Source: Ianthella basta
Lineage: Eukaryota; Porifera; Demospongiae; Verongiida; Ianthellidae
Direction of reading: 5' to 3'
NCBI GenBank assembly: GCA_964019415.1
Contig: OZ025876.1
Location: 4,103,293 to 4,167,292 of the forward strand
Length of the DNA: 64,000 nucleotides
Each line of letters starts with the position of its first letter. Position 1 is the stretch's first letter. The notes beneath the pieces are model-generated. The model searched no databases and was not told where the DNA came from. It worked only from the letters and a program-made list of their open reading frames with translations. Below, one piece after another: positions 1 to 12,100 of the stretch. Both the position numbers and the translations under genes were made by a program.

Positions 1-4
1 ACCA

Positions 5-82
5 TAGTCTCGCGTGCCAGCCGTTCCTATTTCTCCTCCGCGATTGCGCAATAGGGGAAATAGAGGCTGGCGCGCGAGACTA
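5..82. mobile_element. Short MITE, TAGTCTCGCG family
   Basis: A 78-bp inverted-repeat element with termini TAGTCTCGCG and CGCGAGACTA. The same termini bound the larger element at 1622-2285, so this looks like an internally deleted relative. The left flank is too short to test for a target-site duplication. Any reading frame through it is incidental. Confidence 0.65.
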
Positions 83-1018
83 GGTAGACCACTGCACGAC
101 TATGTAAAAGTCCAGTACCCACGCAAGCAGCCTGTGTCAGCAAAGGCAAATGGACATGCAGGGCATGTCAACTACAACCAAACCCGAGCATTGCTGGCAA
201 ACTCCAATAGCTCCACTGCAACCAGCGGCAGCTGCAGTCTCCCCAACTTGACCTCGCCCACCTGCCCCACCCATCCTAAAGATCGACAAGGTTATGAGCA
301 ACTGAGACAGACAATGGGTGGTGACTTTGTCTTCTCCAAGCCTGAGGTAGTACCCAAAACGAGACAAGAGGAGCGAGATGAGGTGTAAGTGCCTTTCACT
401 CCTGGCCTGGCTCCCCCAAAAGTGGAGACATCCAGTGGTAGTCCCCCATCGAAGAAGAAGGCAGCAGATTACATGCCTTTCGTGCCCATCTCTGAGCGTA
501 ACTATAAGAGTGCCCCATGCATCCTTGATCTTGACATGGAGCCAGACCTGGTCAGTGGCTCCATGCCTGCCAGCCTGCAGAGGAGTGACCCAGAGCTGGT
601 TAAACTGAGATCAAAAGTCAAGCAAGGCAAGGAACAAACACCATTTGACTACCTTCCATTTGTCCCACTGGCACAGATGGCAAAGAGTGCTTCAGAGGCA
701 AAAATGGCAAGTTCTGAGAAAGCAAAGGGGGACAAACGTGAGGACAAGGAAGATGAAAGCAAAGGAAAGGAAAGTGTGGGTGAAGAAGATGAGGTATTTA
801 TTGCAAGTGAACACAGTAGTTACCATAGTGACAAAATGGCTGACCAAGAGCACACAGCCCCACTGGAGGCGGTCAATCCACCGGAAAGAATAGGTGATGA
901 CAAGGAAGCACCGCAAGTGGCACCACCTGGTCCAACCAGCGCCACTAGCAGCTGCAGCACTGGGGAGGAGTGGTCCAAAACTGTGAGCACAACCACAGTA
1001 GAAGAAGGCAATGAGTGA
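83..1018 (+). pseudogene. 3' part of a low-complexity adaptor-like gene, interrupted by TAA
   Basis: I do not recognise this gene. One frame (codons starting at positions congruent to 2 mod 3) stays open from 83 to the TGA at 1016-1018, except for a TAA at 386-388. The product is rich in Ser, Pro, Lys and Glu, with DYVKV near the start and two tyrosine motifs, DYMPFVP and DYLPFVP. At the TAA the downstream residues are VPFTP, so the stop sits exactly where the motif tyrosine would be (Y-x-P-F-x-P). The spaced tyrosine motifs recall docking proteins of the IRS/GAB type, but that is only an analogy. The second half is acidic and charged. Alternative: a perfect GTAAGT at 385-390 could be a donor for a very short intron (to the AG at 434-435) that removes the TAA. 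The 5' end lies outside the window, or was cut by the MITE at 5-82. Confidence 0.4.
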
Positions 1019-1621
1019 CACCACCCAGTGGAACACAATCCATCCCTCTCAGAAGGGGCTCCTTCTCAGATTAATGCTAAGAGACAAGGAGACCCTGCAT
1101 TGTGCTATGCACAGGATTGAGGCTGGTGATTCATCAGTCTCTTCTGGAGGAGAGAGCTCACCCAGTCCTCGTGTGTACGGTCTGTAGCACTGAGTGGCAC
1201 TATGTGTTGGAATGGCAATAGCAACAATTAAGTTAACGACAGTCATGTGAAGAAGGGACCGCCCCCAGATGAGGCTGTAGATGTGGGTGTAAAGCACTCC
1301 AGTGAAGCATTAACCTCAGTCCCCCTCCCTCCCCATAAGGATGAGGAGAGCAGCACTGCAGCGGTGAAGCAGAGCACTAAGGTATCAGCAATGGTGCAGA
1401 AGTTCCAGGGGAACCCCCCTCTGTGAAGGATGTTATCAGGACTAGCCCCTGAAGTCTGTAGATTCTGGAAGGAATCTTCGCAGTAACACACAAGGAGCAT
1501 CTGATCATCTGTCCACTTCATCCCTCAAATCCACTGCTTCCTTGTCAAGCCAGTTGTCTCCTCCTCCGTCACACCGACCAAGATCTAGGAAGCAATCACG
1601 TTTGGAAAGCATGGGTATAGT
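1019..1621. other. Non-coding stretch, probable 3' flank
   Basis: I see no convincing exon. Short open frames on both strands lack domain features. It is probably the 3' untranslated or flanking sequence of the preceding gene remnant. Confidence 0.4.
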
Positions 1622-2285
1622 TAGTCTCGCGTAGCCCAGACCCTTTCCTTTTCCGGTGATTGCGCAATAACCGGGTGGAAAGGGTCTGGGAGTTTTCTCA
1701 AGTGTAACTGTTCAATGTCCGTGGGAGCCCGGACAAGGTGTGAATCCAACACCTCTTTGATGTGGTACCACAAGTCGTCATAAGCAAGTCTGCGAAAATG
1801 GCGGCGAGTGTTTGTGCGAGCGAAGACGGACTGGAGCGAGACCGTATTACCGCGATAGTACGTGTGGCAGCAGCTGAAGCAGGGTTCCAAGATCTAAAGC
1901 CAGAGCAGATGCAAGCCAGCCCAATTCATCGACGGTCGTGATATCTTCGTGTCGCTTCCTACTGGCTACGGTAAAGCTCTTATTTACGGATGGCTGCCCT
2001 TGTCATCGAGCGAGACCCGAAAATACATCTGCCGCCGTTTGCAGTAGCTTACAGAAGTAGCAGTTCGCCATCTCAGTTTTCGACGCTATATAATTATACA
2101 GACGTGCACGGCATCTCCGGTGTAACACCTAATCAACACGTCTGAATTATCGTCCCACAATGGTGTCAAGTAAACAGTGGCTGTGCGTGGGTGGAACAGC
2201 TTGTACTTAGGAAAACTCCCAGACCCTTTCCTCCCTATTACGCAACAGCGGAAATGGAGGAAAGGGTCTGGGCTACGCGAGACTA
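1622..2285. mobile_element. 664-bp non-autonomous TIR transposon with a gene fragment
   Basis: The termini are inverted repeats of about 25 bp: the left end reads TAGTCTCGCGTAGCCCAGAC and the right end is its complement. Each arm has a second, subterminal foldback of about 40 bp. The flanks GGGTATAGT and GGGGATAGT match at 8 of 9 positions, consistent with a 9-bp target-site duplication, as made by Mutator-like elements. The interior is not transposase. It carries a helicase-like fragment at about 1798-2010. Family assignment rests only on TSD length and long TIRs. Confidence 0.65.
1798..2010 (+). pseudogene. RecQ-like helicase N-terminal fragment, frameshifted
   Basis: An ATG at 1798 opens a frame that reads GFQDLKPEQMQA, resembling the Q-motif region of RecQ-type helicases (F..LKPEQ). 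After about 1920 the homology moves to the +1 frame and reads FIDGRDIFVSLPTGYGKALIYG. This contains the Walker A motif in the form typical of RecQ-like proteins (GRD-x-F-x-x-LPTGYGKS, with Ala replacing the final Ser here). The original frame meets TGA at about 1939. Only the start through motif I is present; motifs Ia-VI are missing. It lies entirely within the inverted-repeat element 1622-2285, so it is either a captured host gene fragment or the remnant of a transposon-encoded helicase. It is not expected to be functional. Confidence 0.6.
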
Positions 2286-3088
2286 GGGGATAGTTGAAGA
2301 CACTGAGGGTGGCAGCTGTGCTGTTTGAACTGCCAAAGGCTCATGTGTACGTGTTGCTGAATTGTTCAAACCTGTTTTAATTTGTTTTGTAAGATGTCTG
2401 TACAACTCAAGGACACTACATTGTCCTGGACACCTGTGTATATGTTTGCACTTGGGTAATGAGGTGACAGTATTGTGTGTACCAGTTGGTTCACATTTCA
2501 GCTATGTATTGGGCAAGCATGCACTGTAGGCATGTGGTGGAGCAAACACGAGTGTGTACATGTGTGTGGTTTGCGTGGGCAACTTGTGATTAATATTTGG
2601 GGCAATGGAAGGTTGGTGTTTTAGAGAAGTGCATAGTTGTCTAAATAACACAGTGACCATCTTATAGTATATAGACAGGCTTCCACTGTTGCATCTCCTG
2701 AGAAAATGAAAATAATAAATTGTAGTATAGTTTATTTCGTAGAATTTCATTCATGAACAGTTTTGACTCCCCTTTGAAAGTGATTCACAATTTTTTTTGT
2801 TTGGGAAACTTTGCAAGATACAGTAAATACAGCACTAAAATTAATGTGTTCTATGAACATGTGTCACACAGTACAAACAAATTGAATAAGATTAATTTTA
2901 ATTTTGAATTGTAAAATGTTACTCCTTGAAACACTGGCACAGCTGTTGTTTGGTGGGCTGATCAGTTGTTACCTAATAAAGAAATCAATCACACAAGTGA
3001 GAGATAGAACATGTACTACTCTCGATACACACACCAGACTACAACTGGCAATGTGTACAAGAGCACCTCAAAGGAAAGGTAACCTCAC
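2286..3088. other. AT-rich intergenic stretch; 3' flank of the minus-strand gene
   Basis: No convincing gene. On the minus strand an AATAAA lies at 2736-2731, about 350 nt beyond the death-domain exon, and is a candidate polyadenylation signal. A possible tiny terminal exon begins at 2972 (after ...TTATTAG) and reaches a stop at 2962 when joined to the donor at 3089. This is weak. Confidence 0.35.
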
Positions 3089-6000
3089 CTTGCATCATTT
3101 GATGGAGCTCTTCCACAAGCTCTGTGCAGTGTTGCTGGGCAATACCCGCAAATTGCATTGCACTGAGGAGGACTTGCCAGGTGCAGTGGTCGCCGTGAGT
3201 CTCCCACAACTTGATTAAGGCTATCCTGAATTGATTGGTCTTCATCAAGAGGGTTGCTTTGATAGCAGAACTTTATCTCATCTGGGGAAAGCCCCATACA
3301 CTCAAGTAGAGCTTTGCCTTTGCTGGCACTTTTTCTGCTGATATATTTTCTGAAGATGAATGCGTGTGTCTCACATGATGCAGTGGAGACAGAAGGTGGC
3401 ACTAGTAAAGTTATTCTACAATCTGAAAACACCCAGCACAACAGTGAGGTTGTCTTAGCAGTGCATAATTCATATGAACACAACACAAGTACATGTGTTC
3501 ACTCACAGTGTACTGGCTGTGAGAGGACAGGGTCCCTGTCAATGAGAGCTACCTCAGACATGCTCTGGACAGCCTCCCTCTCACCTGCACACAACAACAG
3601 ACAGGCAGTCAAGAAACAGGTGGGAATGCACTCAGTAGACACTGCAGATACCTGCTTACATAACACATACCAGCCTACAGGTGTGCAAGGGATAAATAAG
3701 AGCACCAAAGAAGGCACAATCATTCTTCACTTGAATATGTACGATACACAATGTTCACAAACTCACTTTATTTTTCTTTAATCACCTCCATGGGAAATGT
3801 CAAGGGCCCTGATGTGGTCCCGCTGACAAACAGGTGAAAGAATTTGTGATTGATGAGTCCCTCAGGAACTTTGCTCTGCATAACTTTCACAGTGATGGAG
3901 GGGGGGTACGCTTCAGCAATGACAGCTTGCTTTAGCGCATCCCGCTGGTATATTCTCTTGTACTCAACATCTTTCACTGAGACCTTCACAGTGGAGCAAG
4001 GGAATACAAGATCAGAAAATAGTACAGAAGCTATAAGAAGAAAGATGTTACAATGGAAAATGTGGGAGCTGTGGAGACTGCACTAGGCTATCCTATCCCC
4101 TTAGAGACACAGACTACGTACTTACCTTGGAAGGTCCAACAGTAGACGCACACCATCCTTTACCACTGTCCATGTCCAGACTTCCCTTAATAGAATGCTG
4201 TTTGAACTGAAAACGGTAGTTACCACAGAGTTTCCATTTTTTCCAATAGCGTTTCAAAATCTATTGCGAAAATAATTCACTGTTACATAAAAGTACTGAA
4301 CACTGCATGCTCTGTACACGCACTCACCCTGATCCACACATAATTAGACTCAAATATGATGGCAACTCTAGAGTGTCGACAGGTGCCCTCTTGTCTCTCC
4401 AGATACGAGGCATAGTACCTACTGGTGTCCTCCAGGCGGCAGGCTTGTCCAAACAGGGAGCTGTGGCCATCCACCTCCAGGATCCCATAGCCTTCATGAA
4501 ACTCCCCACCCTCCTGCAGACAAAATGGGTAAGAAACTTCCCCCTCTGGGAGGGTGTGGGGGGAGGTGACAAAGGTGGGGTGGTCAGATGCACCAGACCA
4601 GTGGGGGAGGCGGAGGTGGAAGGGCTTGGTGGCTTGGGCTGAATCGTAGTAGAGGTAGACTGCCATACTGCAGAGCTTGTAGCCCTCTGGTGTCCTGAAT
4701 GGACTATCAGGAATCACAGCATAGCAGACCTCCAACACTCCCTCTCCATCTGCTCTCACTGCCCCCTGAGGCACATGCAGCTTGGTCATGCCTTCATCTT
4801 CTTCGTTGTTGCTACCCTCAAGCTGCAGCGGGAATACCCCTCCATCTGGGGTGACAAGAAGAGAATCTATCCCTGAAATAATCGAGCAGACGTCTTGCAG
4901 GACTGCTTCATGGGCTGTGTAGGAAGGAGAGATGTGGAGGGAGGGGGAAGGAGATAAGGTAGAAAAGAGTATGTATGTGGACATGGAGCATGTGCAGACA
5001 TGCTTCAGATTACGACTAACTGAGGTGAGCTCATTAACTGAGTGGGTGTACAGTGGTATAAGAAGCTAGATGTGAGATAACATACATTGGGGAGCACTGC
5101 TGTCCACTTACAGATGGAGAGCTTTGAGGAGGTTAGCAAGAGCTTTGTCTGGTGCAAACTGAATAGGAGCCCTTCCGGTCTACAGTGACAAGAGGATGCA
5201 CATGCACCACCTGCCATACAGTGCAGCAAGGAATTCTCAAAGAGAAACTTTGAAATCCAAACTGACTATAATTACGCTTCAAAAGGGGCAATTACTAGTA
5301 ATGCTACAGCCACTAAGATGGCTTAGCACATAGTTGAGGTCCACTTCCCAATCATGAGGCCTTGATTTCCACTAGACTGGTAAAGGAGTGGATAATGCAG
5401 CTAGTGGAATTTGAACTTGTCACATCACAACTACACAGAACTCATCACCTCTCTCCTCTCAGGACAGGTCATGCACTGACAAGATGCTCACTTTGTCATT
5501 GACATCTGGTGTCATCCCAAACTCCTCCACCAGTGTCTTCACAAGTTGGACATGACCACCTCCACATGCCAGGTGTACAGCACCACAACCATCCTGCAAG
5601 TGTGGGACACAAACTATGACATAGTGGAAAAAGAGATAGTGAACTGGATATTTCCTCACATTGTTCACCACATTCTGGTCCACTTTTTCTTTTGTGAGCA
5701 GTTCACGGACAATGTCTTCATGGCCCGCCACACAAGCCAACAGGAAGCAGTCCTGGCCGCTCTGAAGGAAGGTTGGTAGACATGACATTACCTTTGTGCA
5801 GAAATGCAAGCTACACAGGAAACATTTGAGGGGTAACATTTGGTAGACATTCAGGATAAGATGTGTGTATACAGAAGTATGAGTGCAACTACTGAGCAAT
5901 TTCACATCACAAGTGGGACACAGGGATTCTGCACTGTACAAGTCAGTGGGTAGTGTTGTTGGACAAGAGGGAAGCATAGGCAGCATGTGCAGTAGAAGGT

Positions 6001-6162
6001 GACCACTAGTGAGGTGATCATCTCAAGAGTGGGACTGTGGAACAGTGCAGTCATGCAATGGTATTATATATATTCCCACATAGAGCACTGCCATATTTGG
6101 AAACACTAATCTCAAGCCAGACCACTTCCAGCGTCCATTTAGTATGACACTGTCGTCTTTGT

Positions 6163-6228
<66 letters not shown>

Positions 6229-6504
6229 ACGTGTTTAGTACTTGAGTGCATGTGTACCTGTTAAGACATGTCTCATGAACAAATGTCATGTACCACTCAC
6301 TACATCTCTCAAGCTGAGGTCAAATCCACACTGGTCCACGAGGTACCTCAACACTGGGAGGCTACCACCTCCAACTGCACAGTGAAGGCATGTCGCACCA
6401 TTTTCATTCATATCAAACATTCTCTCTCCAAAGAGGGGCAACAGGTACTCCACACACTCAAGGGATCCACCATAGGCAGCAATGTGAAGGGAAGTGCATG
6501 AACC
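3089..6504 (-). pseudogene. Ankyrin repeats + ZU5 + death domain gene, 5'-truncated and probably disabled
   Basis: Exons (5' to 3'): 6504-6301, 5761-5660, 5593-5492, 5179-5112, 4872-4328, 4206-4126, 3983-3767, 3422-3089. The first four code about five ankyrin repeats. The 204-nt two-repeat exon and the next two (102 nt, phase 0) match exons 16, 17 and 19 of plus-strand genes A-C. Exon 5 codes a ZU5-type domain (GGVFPLQL, then LHVPQGAV). Exons 6-7 continue in phase and could be the end of ZU5 or a UPA-like segment. The last exon codes a death-domain-like fold (LLECMGLSPDEIKFC, then LIKLWETHGDHCTWQVLLSA). Known relatives with this order are ankyrins and, without repeats, UNC5 receptors; both act through protein contacts. 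Two lesions: an in-frame TAA at 3770-3768 just before a good donor, and a 1-nt shift near 3214-3219 that splits the death domain between frames. The phase of the exon 4/5 junction is unresolved. No start codon was found. Assembly error or an alternative isoform could mimic the lesions. Confidence 0.65.
6161..6228. repeat. (TG)n microsatellite
   Basis: A nearly pure TG tract, just downstream (in the sense of the minus-strand gene) of its two-repeat exon. It produces long His-Thr or Cys-Val open frames that are artefacts. Confidence 0.95.
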
Positions 6505-8119
6505 CTGTGCACATGGTTACTATCATGAGTAGAATGTTGTATTAGGTTGTGGGTACACACTGACTTAAATTATGCAAAAAAAAAACAAATTCCGTATTCC
6601 TATCGGTTAGGCATTTGAATGGCAGAAAAATCCACTGACCGTGGAAGTTCAGCAATTCAGGATGTTTCAGCCACAAGTATAGTCCACTATCAGTTGATGA
6701 AATCCTACATTGCCATAATGTCCTGAATTTATTGCAAGTCTGCTATGTGAACTGTGAATCCAGCTCAAAAGCTATACCATTGATCCATTTCTGTACGTAT
6801 AGCATGCAATGATTCTTTAGTGCGTTATCATTTTACATGTTCATATATATAATTCAGGTACAATGGGGGTAGGTGTACAGGAGGTGTTTCTATAAATTGT
6901 GCTTCCTAGATAGCTAAAAATGGTATGGTACACATTACATTAATTGTAGTAAAAAGGTTAATAATAGGAAATGCCTAGGTTATGCTGGTTTATAAGAACC
7001 AGGTGATGTATGCACGCAGATTGGAGGTTTGCGCAGGTTTGAGGTTTGCGCATAACATATATAGCTGTAACATAGGAAGATATAAGTACGAGTGGATAAT
7101 GCATGCTGAATTAGAAAGGGTATTATTATGTGAAAGGTTCCGGCAGAATTGGTGATACCATTTGGCAAATCATTTCACAACAAGGGAACATTTATAAATA
7201 TGAATATATAATTGAGTTAACTTTTAAAATATTTATGACACCACAATAAATAGGTGGCTCTGGCATGGACTTGACTGAATGTGTGGTGATAGTACTGCAT
7301 AATAATGATGTAGCTTCTTGTAAGTTAGGTAATTGGTGTATGGCTAACAGTCTGAAGTTAGATAGAGTGAGGAACTTTAGGGCAGATACAGAGTCTGTGA
7401 ATGATGAATTCCATCTCTTTTCATGCACAAGCTACTGTAGCTGGTATCAAACTATGAGTCAGTCTGTTTCTTCACCCTTTCTAGAATCTCATGCAACTTA
7501 TGGGTTGATGGCCTCCTAACCATCTCTCAATGCATTAACCCTAGTTTATCTGTGGCCTCATAATTATGCCATTTTCTTTCATATTAATATTATACCATTT
7601 GTATGCACTACAATACCTTTTGCATGATTCTCTTATACATCTACATAGACACCTGTGGGAGTTGAATTCCTCTATGATGACAGCATCTATGTAAAAGTGG
7701 CTTTCTTTTGCTTGTTATATTCAGTGTTTGTTGACAAAGAAGAAAATCTCAAGGACATGCAGTCCAACTGTACTCTCATGGAGATCCTGTTGCAGAACAC
7801 ACATACATTATACATAGTATGTGGAATTCCAACAGTGGTGCATTGACAGCTGCATATTATATAAGACGTACAAGTGGTCTGTAAACTGAAGATGCATAGT
7901 AATTAATTGTACATTATATAAATTAAGGTATATTGTGCTCTGGCTAATGTTGCTCAGACAGATATGGGTGTAGTAGACCTGGCCTGGGTAAATTACAATG
8001 ATGGAATGTGAGCTGATGTTGAGAGGCATCTGATCAGATGGAATTAAATTAAAGGATATGAGATAGTCAACACTAGATGTGATGTGAAAACTGGTGGACG
8101 ATGAAAATATTGATAGCTA

Positions 8120-8354
8120 AGGTAAACCAGGGTAGTTTCATCACTAGGGTAATTCCGCCACTGGGGTTTCTCTCGACTCTTGTTCCTTTGCCGTGGGCTT
8201 TTAGCTCACCACAACACTGCTATTTTACAACCTATCTACTGCACCCTCTAAACCTAAACAAATGTGAGCGTGTTCCTTCTCGATAAGTAGTTGTAGACTC
8301 ACACAACGGAATTGCCCCGCTCTGAAATAGTGATGGAATTACCCCAGTTTACCT
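8120..8354. mobile_element. TIR element shared by the A and B upstream regions
   Basis: Inverted termini of about 23 bp: AGGTAAACCAGGGTAG at the left, and at the right a sequence whose complement is AGGTAAACTGGGGTAATTCC. A diverged copy sits at the equivalent place upstream of gene B, so it inserted before the A/B duplication. Confidence 0.55.
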
Positions 8355-8786
8355 CATGTGGATGTGGACTGTATAATTATATGAGGCTGAGCAAGATTTC
8401 CCATAATATGCTAAGGGGACAAGCTGTTATGTGTATTGTTCTTTACAAAACTGCTATTTTGTAGTTATAAATGAATCCACTTGTGGCAAACAATGTTGTG
8501 CAAAGTTGGGGTCAATGTAGATATAGCTAATTGAGATATCTTGTCAGATTCAAACACATAAAACATATGTGGACTTGGAAGCAGAATCCAATTGTGATAG
8601 CCATGATTGTTACTTAAGTATAAATTATAACAAGCTCACTCTACTAGCTACCTGGCATGAGTGGACACAGCTAGCTGGCCACATGCAATTACAGTTGTCA
8701 CATAATAATTATATGTATGACATAGTAAAGCTGTAACAGTATAATTGCTTTCCCATGCAGTATAATTCTTGCGCACTTGCTATGGC

Positions 8787-8971
8787 TACAGCCGATTTCA
8801 GAATGGTTGGCCAAAAGGCAAATGGCAAATGACGTGACGTCATAGCAAATGGCACTAGCTACTGTACAATAGGAATGATGTAATGGCAAGCAGTTAAACT
8901 AATAGTGACGTCACGCCATTTGGCCGTTCTGCCATTTGTCAATTCGGCCAACCTTTCTAAAATCGGCTGTA
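8787..8971. mobile_element. 185-bp MITE, present only in the A flank
   Basis: The termini TACAGCCGATTTCAGAATGG and GGCCAACCTTTCTAAAATCG...CTGTA are inverted repeats of about 26 bp. The interior also folds back (TGACGTCA-like, GCCATTTG). The paralogous flank of gene B (about 20601-20615) lacks it, giving an empty site. Terminal TA on both sides fits a TA target site. Confidence 0.7.
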
Positions 8972-9103
8972 ATTACTATGTTCGTTGTGGTTTACTTCGC
9001 ATCACTCAGTTAAGGTGCAATTGTAAGACACATCCCCTTTCGGCTGGAGTATACAATTGATGGGGGTTCCCCCTGGTGATGTGGCTATATACATGTATAG
9101 TGC

Positions 9104-9113
9104 GTCACATGAT
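9104..9113 (+). promoter_or_regulatory. E-box GTCACATGAT before gene A
   Basis: GTCACATGAT ends 11 bp before the gene A start codon. The same motif stands at the same distance before gene B, and GTCACGTGAC stands before C and D. CACGTG/CACATG cores bind bHLH-Zip factors such as USF and MITF/TFE; a role here is inference from conservation. Confidence 0.45.
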
Positions 9114-9124
9114 CGATCAGCAAA

Positions 9125-12100
9125 ATGGACAACAGAGAGTTTGATCTTGCCGTACCAGAAACGAGGACGCAAGATGGGCCGGAAGAGGAAGAAGAAGATG
9201 TACCCGAAGTGCCAGTTTTGACTGTAGGGTGAGTAATTTGTCGTCTAGAAAATGTGGTAGTCGAGAAATTATTGGCTAACTACATGCGGCCGTTGTGAAG
9301 CTACTCCCTCTTATACGTGACGACGTATATATCGCTTGATTACGTCCTTAAATTGTACTGTTGTTGTCTCTACAGGCTCATGGCTTCTATGGCCACGCCA
9401 ATCGCTTGGTCTGATCCAGAGATAGAGGTGTGTACTTGGTATACTGCCTCGTGGTTATCCATATGCTGTATGTCGTGATGGCTAGTTGTTTTGTCTCTAT
9501 TCTCTGTAGTCACACAACCAGATCCTGAGAGCAGCTGCTAGTGGAGATGTGGCAGCACTGAGGGGTGTTGTGGGAGAGATTGACCCAGTTCTCATTGTGG
9601 CCATTCAGAACAAAGTATACATGATATTAATAGACAGACTTTCTGCATACATAGCTACCATCATTAGACACACCATGTAACCAGATGGGCTATGACTGCA
9701 TACAATTTGTGTACTGTGTTTTCAGTATGGCTGGACAGTAGTGCACTTTGCTGCTCACAATGGTCATCTGGAGATGCTGAGAGAACTTCTGGAGAGGTTC
9801 AACTGTGAAGCAGACAAGAAGGAAAAGGTAATGGAATAGTCCTCTAGTGGGATAAGTGTACTACGTACAAATTGTGAAGAATTTAGCTTCATTCATGGCT
9901 ATATTGCATACTTTAGCGCAAGTGGACCCCACTGTATGCTGCTGCCATCGAAGGCCACTTTGAGATTGTTCGGTATTTGGTTGAAGAGAAAGGCTGTGAT
10001 CCTGCAGTAGTGACCGCTGTAAGTTAGTACTGTATTATTGTTTAATTCACCACTAATGTATTGGTAACCCCTTCTGCATGCTTTCTATATCAGGGAGATG
10101 CCAACCCACTAACAGCTGCAGCCTGTAGTGGTAATGAGGAGCTGGTGCACTGGCTGGCTGATGAATGTGGTGTGAACCCTGTCTATACTGATGTGAGCAT
10201 CACTCCAAGTGATAAATAGTGCCTTTGTAAGAAACTTGGCTTAGGATCAACCGTAAAGAATGTGTGCATGTACATTTTATGGTATATATGTATGTGTCGT
10301 ACAGTTGTTTGTGTGTTCACTGTGTCTATGGGTGTTGTATTCATGTAAAGGAGATGTGTGTGCATATGATGATAATCATCTATATTCATGTGCTATTGGC
10401 CTTGCCATCTAATCCATTTATTACCACTAGCACACTAGTGGTTGTTTGTTGAAGGAAGCATCTAAGTCTATTCTTCAAGTAGAATGTTGTGTCTGGCATG
10501 ATATTATCATCTGTATGGAGCAGCATCTACAATGCTAACACTTTTAAGTTCAGCCTTTAATGGAAATCCTCAAAGGATTAAAATGGAATATCTGATTGGT
10601 TTGCTTAGATAAAAGAAAGTGTCCTTTATGGTGCAGCTGAATCAGGCAAAGTCAGTCTCTTTGACTGGCTTGTTCACAGATTCAACATCCCACCAGATGA
10701 AGTGAATGTGAGTGCACAGTGCTATGTGCTACTGCATATATACAACCACTACCACAACACAGTCCAAGCTGTAGTGAGGGATCAGTGTATGCGCCAGTGG
10801 TGTTAGGATGAACACCACCAGCACAAGTTGTAGAGGGTAACCACCACAAGAGCAAGTGGAATGTTTATGCTAGTTGACTGAATGAAAAGCACCACCAGTG
10901 CAAGTTGCTGATGTTCAGGGGAACTGGGCACCAGCCAACATTGATCAGTGCAGGATGCAGCAACAATGTGCAACATGTACATAGGCACTGACAATATTTC
11001 ACAGTTGTGCCCATGTGCAAGTTGTGCGACTGTTCCTTAATCCCACTCCAACTTGCGCCAATCAGTGCTGGTTCCTGGTCCCTGTGGACTGGTGGTGTAT
11101 ATACATTCCAGTGCAGTCTTCCTCGTGGCCTCTCCACTACACCTCTCTACTGAAACAATTTCTTACTCATCCATGCACTCATTTCTCATCCACTCCAATC
11201 TCATCTTATGCTTAATATTAGGTAACTCTTCTCTACACCGTCTTCTTGACTCAGCCTCACTCTAATGTCTACATTCCTTGCCCTATCCCATGCACTCCTT
11301 TAAACCTACATATCTGTTGCTTTCTACTGTGCTTTCATTTGATTTGCAGTAATATTGACTAGCCTAGCATGCTGTGTACATGTGTAGAGTGTATATACAT
11401 GTAACATAAGTAATGTTAGTGAACTGTGCAAGAATGCAACAGTTATGATAATCTTCCATTCATAAATGTAGCAGACTATATAAGTCCACAAAAGGCATTC
11501 TATGTTGTGTAGGCATCAGCAGTTTGGTCTATTGTTGTATGCTGTGCATGGCATATGTATATCTGCACTGCTCTACCCGTAGGATCACTCTGGTAGTGCT
11601 CTGACCCATGCTGCAAGCTGGGGTCGCTATGCAATGGTGAAGCACCTCATTCAAAAGCACCAATGTGACTGGCAAAGATGTAATAAGGTAACATTATTCA
11701 GCATTTCTGTAAGGATTAACTGAATGGTAGTCCAGAAACTGAAACTGATAATGTGACACCACACTTGTAGCACATTACCATAAAGAAGAGATATAACTAA
11801 TAGCATGCAGCTGGTTATTGTACGTTAACATAAATGGTAGTGGAATCTAAATGCAGTGTTGGGTCAGCAACATTATTCACTATTACAATATTTTTTCAGG
11901 ATGGTTGGTCTCTGTTACACCTATCTGCCAATGGAGGAAGTGTGGATCTTGTGGACTGGTTAATCGAAAAGTTTGATTTTGATGTACACCAGTGGACAAA
12001 GGTATACATGATGCACTCAAAAGCAAAGAAGTTAGTGAGCTGTTCACACCCCACATGTCATAATTATGTTTCATGATCATACACTGTACTGCCTGTGGTT

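Larger units (their letters stand above)
6505..9103. other. Intergenic: 5' flank of gene A and left end of the A/B duplication
   Basis: No exon seen on either strand, so the 5' end of the minus-strand ankyrin-ZU5 gene is missing here. From about 7119 rightward the sequence aligns with 18817 onward, upstream of gene B, including shared inverted-repeat elements. This marks about 7119 as the left edge of the duplicated unit. Sequence between 6505 and 7118 has no match in the window that I could see. Confidence 0.6.

Noticed and set aside
14-82. An ATG at 14 as the start of the adaptor-like gene
   Set aside because: It lies inside the inverted-repeat MITE, so the apparent N-terminus is transposon sequence.
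3314-3781. A 155-residue plus-strand open frame
   Set aside because: It is antisense to the last exons and an intron of the ankyrin-ZU5-death gene and shows no domain.
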